A stretch of DNA of 64,000 bases from Madurella fahalii (Eukaryota; Ascomycota; Sordariomycetes; Sordariales), in NCBI GenBank assembly GCA_029876055.1, contig CM056879.1, positions 62,001 through 126,000 of the forward strand. Direction: 5' to 3'. Both the position numbers and the translations under genes were made by a program. The notes under the pieces are model-generated. The model did not search any database, was not told where the DNA came from, and was given only the letters and a program-made list of their open reading frames with translations. Below, piece by piece: positions 1 to 11,698 of the stretch (the stretch's first letter is position 1; every line of letters starts with the position of its first letter).

Positions 1-759
1 TCGCCTCTTGAGTTGGAGAAACTGGCTAGTGACCCTGAGCGCATCACTTCGTACGCTTATCCCTTCGTTTTTGCCGAGACTCTTGTTGTCCTGCAATACA
101 CCTTCACCGGCCTCTTTCAAATCGAATGGCAGCTTGATTCAGAGCGCAAACGCACAGTCGAAGGCCTCGAAGACGCACTTAACAGTCTGCATAAGTGGCA
201 GCGTCGGCTACCCTTTTACGTTGGGTGGGTCAGAAACTCTATAACGGCGCTAGAAGGGCGCTATTCGCTATGGGCATCGGCATCCCTTTCGCTCTCCGCG
301 ATGGCTAAGCGCAGTGAGCACTTAATTCGAACCGACAGCCTCGCAACTTCAAATGCCACCAGCTGGCAAGCCGGACTGAAGGAGGATTTCTTCAGCTTGC
401 TAGAGAAGCTACAGTCCCTACAGCTCAGAGCGGATAAGATCATGGAGATGGCAGTGGCGATTATCAGCGTCGAAGAAAGCAAGAAGGCAATGTTGGAGAG
501 CCGCAATATGGGACGCATCACGTACTTGGCATTCTTTTTCGTGCCCATGAGCTTCATTACGAGCTTTCTGAGCATGAATGAGAATATTAGCTCTCGGAGT
601 GCCGTGGTATACGTGGTCTTCTTTGCTGCGGCCGTTCCACTTAGCCTCTTGGCCATGTTGCTTGCGGCGTATTGGAACAATATTATTACGTGGTGGGAAA
701 AGAGACAAGTTGTACAGATACGGCGCAAAACTGGGCGACGCCGGACAGAGTCTGCGTAA
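1..759 (+). CDS. CorA-like Mg2+ transporter family protein, C-terminal part
   Basis: Frame 1 is open from the window edge to a stop at 757-759, so this is the last ~252 residues of a longer protein whose start lies outside. The visible part has a charged helical stretch (a long amphipathic region with KLQSLQLRADK) followed by two hydrophobic segments: one near GRITYLAFFFVPMSFITSF, ending in SMNEN, and one near VVYVVFFAAAVPLSLLAML. A long helix followed by two C-terminal membrane spans with an MN-containing loop is the CorA architecture; the family signature is GMN. Here it reads SMN, as in many fungal CorA-like proteins that may not transport Mg2+. The tail is basic (KRQVVQIRRKTGRRR) and probably cytosolic. 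Family assignment is inference from topology; transport is not shown. Confidence 0.7.
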   Translation, partial: SPLELEKLASDPERITSYAYPFVFAETLVVLQYTFTGLFQIEWQLDSERKRTVEGLEDALNSLHKWQRRLPFYVGWVRNSITALEGRYSLWASASLSLSAMAKRSEHLIRTDSLATSNATSWQAGLKEDFFSLLEKLQSLQLRADKIMEMAVAIISVEESKKAMLESRNMGRITYLAFFFVPMSFITSFLSMNENISSRSAVVYVVFFAAAVPLSLLAMLLAAYWNNIITWWEKRQVVQIRRKTGRRRTESA

Positions 760-2614
760 CACATCATTGGAAAATGACGAGTCAGAGTCTGAGACAACTT
801 GTTAGATATAGGCAATATCAGAGCTCTAGGCGGGCATCGTGTGAGGGGGTCTCAAAGCTTATCCCGTCCTTCGGTATTCCCGCTAGCGGTACAGCTGCCT
901 GGGGGTCGACGGTCGCCTGCGGCGGTAATGGCCAGGCCATGAAGGTAACAAATAGATGTGATCCGGATATGCCGAGAGACGTGGACTAAGCTGCTTCACT
1001 AAAACTGGAGACGAGGTTTCCCACTGTCGTCTGTCCGCGCTATCACCCTTCTTCAACGCACTTTGCGGTATTGCAGCCACGACTGCCGTGTAAGCAACCA
1101 ACCTTTTGATGTCCAGATTGTTATCAAATTGCCCTCCGTTTCTGTTCGTGTGGATCCCCCACGGAGTCGGCTGTGTGGCAGTGTTTAACCACCCTATAAC
1201 CAAGTTGGGCGCATAGAGGCGATGTAAGTAATGGACGGCATTACATCGGCGTCGCACTGAGACCCATGGCTACCGGATAACCATATTTCGCTTATCGCTC
1301 GTTATAAACTCTACTTATAGCGTCCTCGACGATGTAAAATGGATGGACAACATTATATAATCTGGTAATGGATCTATGGTGCCTGGATGATCGGTTCGTA
1401 TGAGTGGCGGTCCGATGCTAGATATGTCTCAATGCGGAGAGTTTCGCCTCTCGTAATTATCAAACCGTGTCCTGGAGCGTAGTGTCCAGTTCCGCAGGGA
1501 TTCTTAAGTGGTCCCCGCTCCCCTCACTCTATGGTCAATTAGCAAGCCAGATAAGGACATCCATTGCTTGTATCGGACACGTAGAAGCAAAAGGCCTTTG
1601 GCACAGCTTGATTTCTTTCATTCCTTCCCTAACATTTAAAGATCTAAGCTCTATTCCGGGCAGCCGCTGCTGCCACTATATCAGACGCGAACCGGTTATG
1701 GCATCGAGATCGACTAATCAAAGCTGCTCAAGTCAACCCTTCGGTTAAAAACAAGGTCGTTCTGTGGGCCAGTATGAAGGTGAGTATGGGTCAACTAGGA
1801 ACACATATTGGTATGATAGTAAAACATCCCCTCAAGCCAAGGATCTCTAGTTAAATAAGCAAATGAAATAGAGCAGACTTTGAGTTAGTAAATCCGCTAA
1901 GTGTAGGCCTTATATATAAAGGAATGCTTCAGCCACTAACACAAATTACAACGCCCGCGCTAGGTAAAATTGGGATGATCAACTGTGCCAGATGTCGAGA
2001 GTAACAAGAGACTAAGTTCCGCTCTACACCCTCAGGTGTGGATTGAGTGTCAAGAGTCAGAAGAATGTTGTGGCCTAGTCTAGAAGATCGGAAGCGTGTC
2101 CAACACTGCGTTACACCCCTAGTCTATACATGTATAAGGGAACACTCAGTCCAAGGTGGTAAACTAAATAATGAATAGGAAATTGAACTCTTCTCAAAGG
2201 CAATACCCTGCATTTGACGTGACACTATGATGCTTCATTTCATTTGACAAGATGCTCGGATTTGCTGTAACCCCATTTGGTCTATATCAACACTCGTATC
2301 CTGAGAATGCCCTTGCTAGTAGCACAACTGGCATAAATATGATGGTTCCCAGGATACCAGAGAATTCGTTCTCCTTTCCGAACACTACGCCTCGGTAGAG
2401 ACTTCTTCGCCTAACTACAGGATCAATGATTATGACAACCTCGCTTAATAGGTCTTGAAATCTAAAGTCGTGCAACGAGTAATCAACTAAATACTAGCAG
2501 TAGTCTAGCTCCTGAATTATATACTTTTTATAGTTCCTTTGCAAGCAAGAAAGCAAAAGATGAAATATTATCATGAGTGATTAGTAGATTAGTACCCAGC
2601 AGGAGAAGAGAGAA

Positions 2615-2660
2615 GGGGCGGGTGGAGGGGGGGCGGGGTTGGGTTGGGTTGGGTTGGGTT
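2615..2660 (+). repeat. G-rich tract ending in (GGGTT)5
   Basis: A run of G-blocks (GGGG C GGG, then G7 C GGGG) passes into five tandem GGGTT units on the + strand. At least seven G-runs of three or more lie within 46 nt, so this strand could form a G-quadruplex. The unit is a 5-mer and is not the TTAGGG telomere repeat of filamentous fungi. A very similar tract occurs at 58452-58485. Confidence 0.85.
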
Positions 2661-2687
2661 TAGTTATCATGGATTACCTACTGTCTA

Positions 2688-2824
2688 GCCCAGCGCTAGC
2701 AATTCCGAAATGCTTGGGATATCATAACGCCTAGCTAGGAACCAGTTTAACCTACTTAGGTCATTATAGTGTCTAACTGGGCGTCATTATGTTACTCGTA
2801 GATGTACTATTGCTAGCGCTGGGC
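2688..2824. mobile_element. MITE-like element with 16-bp terminal inverted repeats
   Basis: The 16-mer GCCCAGCGCTAGCAAT at 2688-2703 is exactly the reverse complement of 2809-2824, so 105 nt are bracketed by perfect inverted ends (137 bp overall). The inner part has no coding capacity. The left end is preceded by TA and the right end is followed by GA, so a clean target duplication is not seen. The size and ends resemble a miniature inverted-repeat element of a DNA transposon. It could instead be a hairpin-forming relic. No second copy occurs in this window. Confidence 0.45.
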
Positions 2825-4902
2825 GATACGGTCAAGGCATAGTAACATCATGACCAAGACCCCCTGCTCGGACTAGGAGGCCTCCTATACAGCCGGGTCA
2901 GTTGCTTAGAGGTTTAATGCATCATGTTCTCCCTGGCGACTGCTGCACCTTCTGCGGTCTACGATGCTAATGTACCAGGCCAATTCAACGGCAGTTGCTA
3001 CCTTAGGGCAACTCTGTTAGATATAAGTATCCTAGAGTATAGGTCTAAGACAATCTTCGCTCTAGCTCTTTTAGCCTAGCCTATATGTGCAAGTTTTACC
3101 ATTCACAGTTCCTAAGATGCTACCTTGCGATAGCGCTTAGACTGTGTCTCAAAGTTAGCTACGTCGATTCATCTACCGTATACAATAAGCCTACCGAATT
3201 TGAAGTCCCGTCCTCATTGCTAATATGTTAGGCCAGTCTAATCCTGCCTCCGACAGCCTGTCCCGTTCTATCTTTCAGCACAGGGAACAGACAAGGAGGG
3301 TCGTCGCTGTGCTCGTCCATAAACATCTCAATGACTCCAACACTGTGGGAGAAATCCTTGCCACCCTACCCGAACTCGACTTTTCCATCAAAGGACTGAT
3401 GAACTAGTAGTGTTGCGGGATAACAGTAGTTGGGTTTACTTGCTATTATTCTCAGCGTCAACTTGGTTGCCATTATGGGTACGGAGGCGGGTACGTAGGG
3501 TGTGTCCATCCTCAACACGGATGTGATAGGCGTATTTGTGTAGAGACATATAAATCTATGGGTTGATTTGTCGGCTGTTAGAGATCGAATGCAGTAGTTG
3601 AACGTAAACACAACCCCTTGAGTGGAAGTTGGGGATAGCCCGGATATTTATGCCCCCTGTTCCAATGTAATTGGCTGGCAGTGATGAACATTTGATCAGA
3701 TACGTCGGGTACCCGAGTTGTATCATGCAGAATGGCGGCCTGATAGCGCTACCTTAGCTTGCATCGGTGAGGTAGTAGGGGAGTGTTAGCGAGAGGAGAA
3801 AGGGAGGAGCATATACAATATTCGAGTGCCTCCGACAACTGGTATAGACATATTAGGCAAGGCAGCAGATTATACACTCGTTAGGAAGCGGAAGCCCGAG
3901 CGAGTTGTATCTAGCTACGCAAAGAGCGACGTTGTGACTCTCGGTACGGCGTTTAGACAGAGTAAAGTCAGCAGGTATGGCAGACTGCTACTTAGTATCC
4001 AATTAGAATCATCATAGGGTTGGGTAGCTCGACAGGAACCTTAATTCTATGGTAGGTCACTCTATAGGGATCAGATCCATCGCACCCCGAGTGGCTCGGC
4101 AGTGGACAGGTAATCATTTTGTTAATATACGACGTTTCACAAAAGGCAAAAGATCTTTGATAGATAATGACGATCAGAAGCCCAGCACGTTCTGTCCATG
4201 TGTTTCAGGTACGTGAAATCACTCCCTCCCCAACCGTGATGATATAACCGAACCTAAATCCGGTTGGAAGGGGCGGGTTGTGGAGGACGCGGAGGGCAAA
4301 TCCATCGGACATGTTTGGCTGACCTTTATTGAGAAAGATATGTCGTCTAATGAGAATAACTCTTAAGTCACCCCGGCTAGAGCGCATTGCATTTATGCAG
4401 CTATGGGCTAACACGCAAAGCTATATTATGGGAAGACAAAGAAGGGAGTAGAGAATGGGTTGATCTGTTTGGCGACCGACCTTGCACGGCTGGAAGCCAT
4501 GAATAAGGCAGTTTCTACCCACTCTACTAGGCTGGAAATCAGGGCGGCCGGGGAGATGTTGAACTGATGCTATCTTCAAAGGTTATGTAGATGATACGGG
4601 CTTAAGACACCCAAGCGGACAAGGGTGTGTGGGTGGTATGCCCCTGACGTCACATGATGTCGCTTATTTTGGTCGCGAAAGGACATCCAGCTTGATCCAC
4701 TTTCCTCAATTGCCAGTTTAGTTCCTTTGAGCAGGAATTAATAACGCGCCTTTGACACGACACCAACGCTAGCGCTCGATAGCAAACGCCTGTTCCGCCA
4801 GGTCTCTCAGAACTGCAATATCCCATACGGACAAATTGCCAAGTTGACCTCAATAGCCAATCTTTGCCGCGCGCCTTTTTTGTGCTTGCTTGCGTGCCTG
4901 CC

Positions 4903-6494
4903 ATGGCTGCGAAACTTGATGTACAGACGCTGGGTCTCGTGTTCCAAGCCCGACCCGATATCCTAGCAGGCATTCAGAAAGCTGCCGGTATGTTTCCACC
5001 TTACTTATGTTACGCCTTGCTCGAACTGGCCTGACGGGCTTGGAAAAGCGGGAAAATGCAGCGCAACTCTAGCGCACTGAGCGCTCAGGATATGTCTGCT
5101 AACAAACTGTGTTGGCGGTACATCGTTCAACTAGATACTCCAACTCGTACAACATTGTTCAACGAGATCGCGAGCTTCGTATACGAGCGGTTGTCCATCG
5201 CCGATGCACAGGATGAGCCAGCGGCAAAGAGAAGACGGATCGAGATCGCCCAGACAGAGTCAAACGGATACACAGCGGGGGGGTCCTTGCTGGCAACATC
5301 TAGCAAAGGCGTCGATGGTGCTGCTGCCGAGCCGGTACTGCTCGAGATCAAGGACATCTCGGTTACAGCACCACAGCGCAAAAAGTACGACCTTTGCTTC
5401 ACAGAGAGCTTTTTATATGCCCGGGCCTCAGGTTCCTCGGTCCCGGTTGCGGGCATTGTTTATCAATGGAAAGACATCGGTATGTGGTGCTTTGGGCGGC
5501 ATGTCTCATCGTTCCCGTTTTGGCTAACCGACCGGGGCTTTAGAACATGCCTTTTACCTGCCGGTTCCCGACAAATCCCAAGCCCAGTATAATTACGTCG
5601 TCCTCCCGCGCGACAGTTATCTCCCAACATCCAAGCAAGCCAGCAGCAATTCCGTCGATAAGCAACAGTCGCTCGAGCCCTTCGTCTTCACAATCCCAAT
5701 TACTGCGCCCAAGCCTGGTAGCGTTGGTGGTTCTTTGGCCAAGACAGCCGAGGCTGTTTCCGACACATATAGCAGTTTGTTCCACTGGGCCTTGACAACG
5801 TCGATGCGCTCAGCGGGCAATCGGTCATGCCAACTGATTGCATCAGACCCCAAGGTGTTCCACAGCGTGGCACGGCAGCTCCACCGGCCCAATGAGAAGG
5901 CGGTACACGTGAAAGCGTTTCGTGGCAGCAAGGACGGATTCCTGTTCTTTCTTCCTACCGGCATCCTCTGGGGTTTCAAGAAGCCGATCCTTTTCTTGCC
6001 TCTAGATCGGATCGTAGCTGTCAGCTACACCAATGTCCTCCAGCGCACGTTCAATATGGTCGTCGAGTTAGAGGACCACGTCGCCGGTGACGGTAGCAGT
6101 GCTACCGAGAAGGAGATTGAGTTTGGCATGCTTGATCAGGAGGATTACCAGGGAATCGATGAGATATATGTACGCCGCCATGGCCTCGCCGACCGGAGCA
6201 TGGCGGAGCGCAGAAAGGCGAAGCGTGAGCTAGTTGAGAACAGCAAGAAATCCGTCAGCGAAGATGAAATTAATGGCGAGGACGGCGCCGGGGGGGGGCG
6301 CAGAGGCAATGTCGGAGTTGGAACGGGCTCAGTGCGAGGCTGAACAGCAACTGCAGGACGAAGAAGACGAATTGGAGGAGGACTATGATCCTGGAAGTGA
6401 GGGTGAGAGTGAAGGTGAAGGGGAGTCAAGTGAAGAAGATGATGAGGAAGATGAACAAGAGGAGGTTGAAGAGGGCATGGAAGACGATGCGTAG
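4903..6494 (+). CDS. RTT106: Histone chaperone Rtt106 (apparent frameshift near the 3' end)
   Basis: Rtt106 binds H3K56-acetylated H3-H4 and deposits it behind replication forks and at silenced loci. The model is 4903-4987, 5135-5479, 5544-6494. Introns (147 and 64 nt) have GTATGT donors and TAG acceptors, and the joins restore QKAA-DTPTRTTLFNEI and YQWKDI-EHAFYLPV. Two Pob3/Rtt106-type PH domains follow: about residues 80-200 with QRKKYDLCFTESFLY, and 235-330 with GFLFFLPTGILWGFKKP and ISYTN-like VSYTNVLQRTF. A nuclear-type basic patch (AAKRRRIE) lies near residue 60. The frame then meets a run of nine G (6290-6298). Read literally, the protein ends at 6343 (409 aa) without the acidic tail. 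With one G fewer, the frame runs to 6494 through a Glu/Asp-rich tail typical of the family. I regard the slip as a sequencing error or recent mutation. Confidence 0.92.
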
Positions 6495-9400
6495 TAGAGG
6501 ACCGGTCTGTCTTGGTTAAAGCTAGCAGACAAGCCCATTCGGTTTACGACGCAGGGATTGGTGCCCCGGTTGATATATTGCGTACATGTGCGGACTGGCA
6601 TCTGATGACCCTCCTGAAGTGAGTTAGAAGACCTAAGTGACGCGGAAAGAGGTTTGGCTCCAAGTCACTTAAGGAGCAGCATTTGAAGTACAGATCGTGG
6701 TGCTAAGGGTAGACGTAAGGTTCTGGATCAAACCTGATGTATGTTGCAACCAATGTCACAGATATGATGGTCGAAAGTGGTCCTGGTACGCCAGACTGCA
6801 GCGCGGGGCCATGAGAGGCCGGAGTAAGTTCAACGCAAGGCTTGGGAACTCTAGCAACGCTGTCCTTGTCACAACGGCTTCATCCCTTTCGCTTCGCTCT
6901 AAGTATTTACAGCCCGATACTGACCTTTCAATAATATCGTACGCTCATCAGTTATTTCGATGCGGGGTGCCCAACGGTCGTCTAGGTAGCTTTTACCGTC
7001 TTGAAAGTTATCAGGCTCAACAAGTAGTACTCGACTTAATGTAGCCAAGGAGAATCCTAGGGATAGACAGATAGAGCACGAGCAATGCGTACGGGGCAAA
7101 GGCACAAATATCAAGGTAAGGGTATAGTACATTTAGAGTTAGATTAATCATCTCTCTTTCCCCACTCTAGCTTCCGCTTACACTGAAATAGGGACATGTC
7201 GAGTTAGACGGGCAGCAACGGAGAGGTTCTACGCTCATGGTAGTCGTCAGGGGAACCGTATTTAGGTTCTGCGTCAACCCTCTTAAGGGTTATATGTGAG
7301 ATGGACTGTCTTGCGGAACCGGGCGACTTTGAGGTATGAGCCTCTCGGTAGACGCATGCAAATCTCAATACGGGTTTCATGCGAAGTGCGGGTGAACGGC
7401 TTCAAAAGAGGTAACCTGCCGCGCGTGCTCAACATGACACACGTGGGGTATGGTTGGGAGACTTGTGGGTTGTACCCCTGCTAGGCGCGATTTAGCGCCT
7501 GGGCGGCTAGGAATGAAGTGGATAGCTCCGCATCACGAACTGGCATCCATCCTCAGCGCTGATTATACTCCGGCGGATCAACAAAACTGGATGAAATAGG
7601 CAAAAAACCCCGTGGGATTGGATATTGGGAGTTTGTACTGAGTCAGGGGTAGCCGGAAATTGTGTAGAAAGAACTTTTAGGGGTGTTATACCATTAGAAA
7701 CCCATGCACTTATGACATGTATCAAACAAAGAGAGGTTCTGCCCGCCCCGCCCGGGAGGGTGCTGTCTGCTGCTTGCAGCTACGGTTGTCATTTGACTCA
7801 ACACCATCTGCAAGGCATGGGGGGGAAACGTATACTGTTTCTTGGCCCATGCAAGGGAAGGTGGGACACGGGATGAAAGTGCGCTCTCATTTTCTCCCTC
7901 TCCTCTCACTAGACATTTTGATCTTGATATAACATGGGGTAAAATGTCCGGCTTACCACGGCTGGATCATTTCCCGCGGGTACAGGTGTATGTACGAGTA
8001 GCTACTTCTAGATGGGTAACGTACATCCGGGGGTGCTAAAGTCGCTGAAGAATCACAGCAATTGCTGTATGACTACCAGAGCGAGGAAGCTGAGGCAGCC
8101 ATCGGGTTAGTCATGCTCACGCGTCGCACCAGGTCATCTCCGGACTTTGGTCTTGGAATCTCTTGTCAGTTTCTTCCTTTTTCTTTTTTTTTGTCTTTTT
8201 TTTTTTTTTAACCCCTTGGCCCTCGGTTACCATAATCTGGTCCGCACGGGGCAGCGGGGCAAACCCCACCAAGAATGCAACTTCACTTCGATCCTGGCAA
8301 CCCTACAGGGCAATGGAGGATCCAGGTCGCCAAGTTCGTCCGTGCAGCCCAGGAGGGAAACTTTGGAGCGGGCTGTTCAAGGGTTCCGCCTTATGGGCAC
8401 TGGCGGGACCGAGCGTCGGTTGGCATGATTGTTCTGGGATGCGGCCTGTGAGTTGAAAACACCTGGGGTTGCCTACAGGTCTTTTATCTCCGGAAACCGT
8501 TGTACCACCCCGCAATGGAATCATTTTGCGATAGCGGGCTGCGGAGGGTGGGCAATACGCCGCGTCATGTGGAATGGGGGATAGTACCTAGCATAGCATT
8601 GAACAAGCAGCATTGATCAACACAATTCTGGGCCCAGCAGAATTGACGGCCCTTCTGTGCTACGCTGCGCAAGTCGAGGTACTGTAATTACACAGGGGGC
8701 AGCGCTAGCATTTCGGTGGGCCTTGATTTCTGTAATTCCCAGGGCTTTCCGTCAACCCCGCCGTGATCCGTGCGCCAGTCGGCTGGCAACCGCACAGATG
8801 ATGAAATACTTCTTGGCTTAGCCCCATGCCACGGTAGGGCTGAGATTCTCCCGACACAAAAAGCCGCCAGACCATAAAGCAGCCAACCGGCTCCACAATA
8901 CCATTCATTTGTGCGGTTCGAGCGAGCAGAGCTGTATGTGGTTCGCCAACACCCCGGGCTTCTATCAGAGGAAGCATGTTGGTAAGCACCTACGTCGCAT
9001 TGATTGCCTAGCTATCGAAGGTTAGTTGTAGCGTGTTGGCAGCGGCGAGCCCTGCAAGGCACTTGAGAAAACTGGCACCTAAGGAACGTTTGCCTGATAC
9101 CCTAGCTCCGTTCCTGGAACGGTAAGGTAGGGTGACACTGCAACCGGAAATCTGGCGGTGAGCTGTCCACGCTGCAGTCACTGTAAAACGGGGCACCGGG
9201 AACCCGATGGGAAAAAAATTCGCAACCCCGTTGTGAAAGCACAAGGAGATTCAAGACGCGAGTATTTGGTGGAAGAAGAGAACGGAGAGTTCAGCGTCGA
9301 GCCTTCCTCTCTGTTTCCGAGTGCGGCGAGTTTCTGGATGTCCTGGCGCCTGGCAGCGGAGGGGTCGGAGATTGTGAGCTCAATAACCTTGTAGGGCAAG

Positions 9401-11321
9401 AGCGGGGGCATGCGATATCCGCGCAGCGTCACCGTTCATTATACCCCGAAAACCGTCCCTGTATCTACCGAGCACACCCGTTGTACTTTCAAACATCGGA
9501 TCTGGAGGGCGCGAGTGGATTGGCCATTTAAGCCGTGTTCCACTTCCAAAACCCGTGCGCTGATCAACGCCGCGGGGCAAAGACCAAGATGAACGGTTAC
9601 CTGGCAGCGAGGCAGCAGCCTGGTATCTGCACCGCGACAGAGAGGGTATCTTGACCATCATTGCAATCAATGTACATCATATCCAAGTTCTTGCATGTAC
9701 TCTACAGGACGTTGCTGCCGGCAAGCCGAATCAGGTGGCCCGAAGGAAGGATGGGTAGGCTGACTCGGGATGACGGCGGTTTCCACGTCGGTTAATTGGT
9801 ACGCTTGCCGTGGATCCGCCCTCAACCCCATTCAAATGAGACAGGGGTTCCAGGACAGTTGAGCTCGCCGACCGACCGACGGTCTCGGTCCTGCCAGATT
9901 TGTCGTCGAGGGCGCCCTGGAACTCTCCTATTATTTCACTACCGTTGCTGCGTTTCGGGCAAAACTGGAATCCTCTGAGGCAAAAGCGCTCTTGCTGAGG
10001 AAGCAAGTTGGAAGGATCGATGATTCATCCTACAAAGCTGTCTCGCCTTAGACGTACGGCCGCTAACACTTATTTCGACTTGACATCTCTTAGCAGCTCG
10101 TTTGGAAGGCGGGCGGAATCCTCAAGACAGAACGTCTTGTTAATCCCGCTTTATGGAAAGGGTTTATTTGCGACCAACTGACTTACTTTGTCGGGAACAA
10201 CGGTCTCGCGAGTACGCATGCCTGGGTCGATGGGCACGATTTTTCTTGTAATTACCAGTACCAATACCCCACCTCAAGGTCGATACCAGGATACCTGTCG
10301 CAATTGGGCAGGATTTCTGTTTCCAGTCCGACAGCGCTAAGTTACCTGTCAGTCAGCCAAGAGACAGCGTGCCACAGCCGGGCGTGAGAGACTTGTCGGC
10401 AGGCTTCCGAGAATTGGTCATTTGCCCAGCTTCAGTTGGAAGATCCTGGCGAGGCGAGGTAATGGGACCCAGTGTCCAGTACATACAGAATTACTATTTC
10501 CTCTACCCCAACCCCCAACGGGCGACGCTTTTCTCCAGGAATGTACGAGGAACCAGCTGCCAAATTGGCGTGGGCAGGGTGCCACACGACGAGTCCAACC
10601 TGCAAGGCCACCACCCCTGCTGATGTCTGGGCTGAAGCACCTTACAGCTCGAGTGGATCTTTCTGGGATGGCGCGACGGTGTTGTGTCACCAAGCCTGGG
10701 TAATGTGTGTTGCTGCAGCTGCTCCTTTGAAGAGCATCCCCATCCCTCCATGGAAGCGGAAGTTACCTAAGGAAGCTGGGCATTCGACTGCCTTCATCAG
10801 TGACGCACACTCCTTCTGCCTCTCTTTTTTCGGTCTCCTCACGCTTGCGCGGCTCTGTCCCTTGCACCCTTCCTGCCCTTCGCCGCCAGCCTCCAGTTCC
10901 CCGGCAGCCCTACGCTTGAGAAGCCTCGGGTGATCGAAGAACGGTGCGTGGCGCCGAGCTTACCTCATTAGCTTCCGAAAAGAGGGTGCGGAGTTTGCAG
11001 TGACCACACACCGTGCTGGACAGTCTCGTTTCGATCTCATCGTTCAAAACTCCCAACTTCAGCTGACAACTGGGGGTGCTGGCTCCACCATCCGCTGGGC
11101 TGAACCCCATTGACCCGACTCGCCGTTGTCTCCAGTCGCTTGACACCGTCGCTCCCTTGGCAGCAATCCCAGCACACGCAATTTCTCCTGAATGCGCTAG
11201 TTATCTCCAATGGCCTGGACGCCGGAACTCTTGTAGTCGGCGAACCGCGGCACCTCCTTATTTCCTTGAAATCATCACTGCTAGAACGCGAATCCATTCG
11301 CCGTCGCATTCTGCTTTTTTC

Positions 11322-11352
<31 letters not shown>

Positions 11353-11698
11353 TTTTTTGCTCCATATCCGCTTTGCAGGTTTGATGCGCGAAGCGCCACC
11401 CCCAGGGACTCGATTCAGCCTTTGATCGCAACCAATCCCAGTTGGGGACAAGGACAAGACCGGCCTCGTGGACACTTCAACGACTGAGGACTCCCATATC
11501 GCCAGCTGCCGGTCGTGAGGTCAATTGTTCCTCTGCCCCCTGACTGGATCTCGGCTCAGCTAGCGCCTCGTAAGCGGCGGCGGTGGCGAGGCGACAGTCG
11601 CCTCGCGATTCAGCTCCCCCATTCTCCCGCCGTTTCGTCACCTCCTTTGACCCAACGTGCTTGACCAGCGCGCAGCACAATACGGGCTACACGACGCC
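6495..11698. other. Long intergenic tract without a recognisable gene
   Basis: About 5.2 kb in which all six frames give only short, mutually overlapping frames with no recognisable domain and no credible exon chain. Visible features are low-complexity: a T-rich stretch at about 8165-8211 (two poly-T blocks) and a pyrimidine tract (CTTTTT repeats) at about 11308-11360. The last few hundred bases are pyrimidine-rich and probably form the 5' leader and promoter of the zinc-finger gene that starts at 11699. Confidence 0.6.
11308..11360 (+). repeat. Polypyrimidine (CTTTTT)n tract upstream of the C2H2 gene
   Basis: An almost uninterrupted C/T run with repeated CTTTTT units lies about 340 bp upstream of the zinc-finger start codon. 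CT-rich tracts just upstream of transcription starts are common in filamentous-fungus promoters, so it may mark the start region. That role is inference. Confidence 0.6.

Larger units (their letters stand above)
760..4902. other. Gene-poor, TpA-rich tract
   Basis: No open frame here has convincing coding character: the frames are short, and stops are frequent in all six. Dinucleotide TpA is visibly common (tatag, ctag, tagta), as in old RIP-affected DNA, but no transposase or reverse-transcriptase motif is recognisable. It contains a G-rich array (2615-2660) and a 137-bp element with 16-bp inverted ends (2688-2824), both listed separately. A 60-codon frame at 3225-3407 looks slightly protein-like but matches nothing I know. 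Confidence 0.6.

Noticed and set aside
883..1257. Minus-strand frame of 124 codons after the CorA-like gene
   Set aside because: No recognisable motif and no neighbouring exon; stops surround it.
2615..2660. Interstitial telomere
   Set aside because: The unit is the 5-mer GGGTT, not TTAGGG, and no run of true telomere repeats is present.
5056..5134. Alternative RTT106 start at the ATG at 5056
   Set aside because: Starting there would discard the exon 1 sequence (MAAKLDVQTLGLVFQ) that matches the family N-terminus; the TAG acceptor at 5132-5134 restores the frame, so 5056-5134 is intronic.
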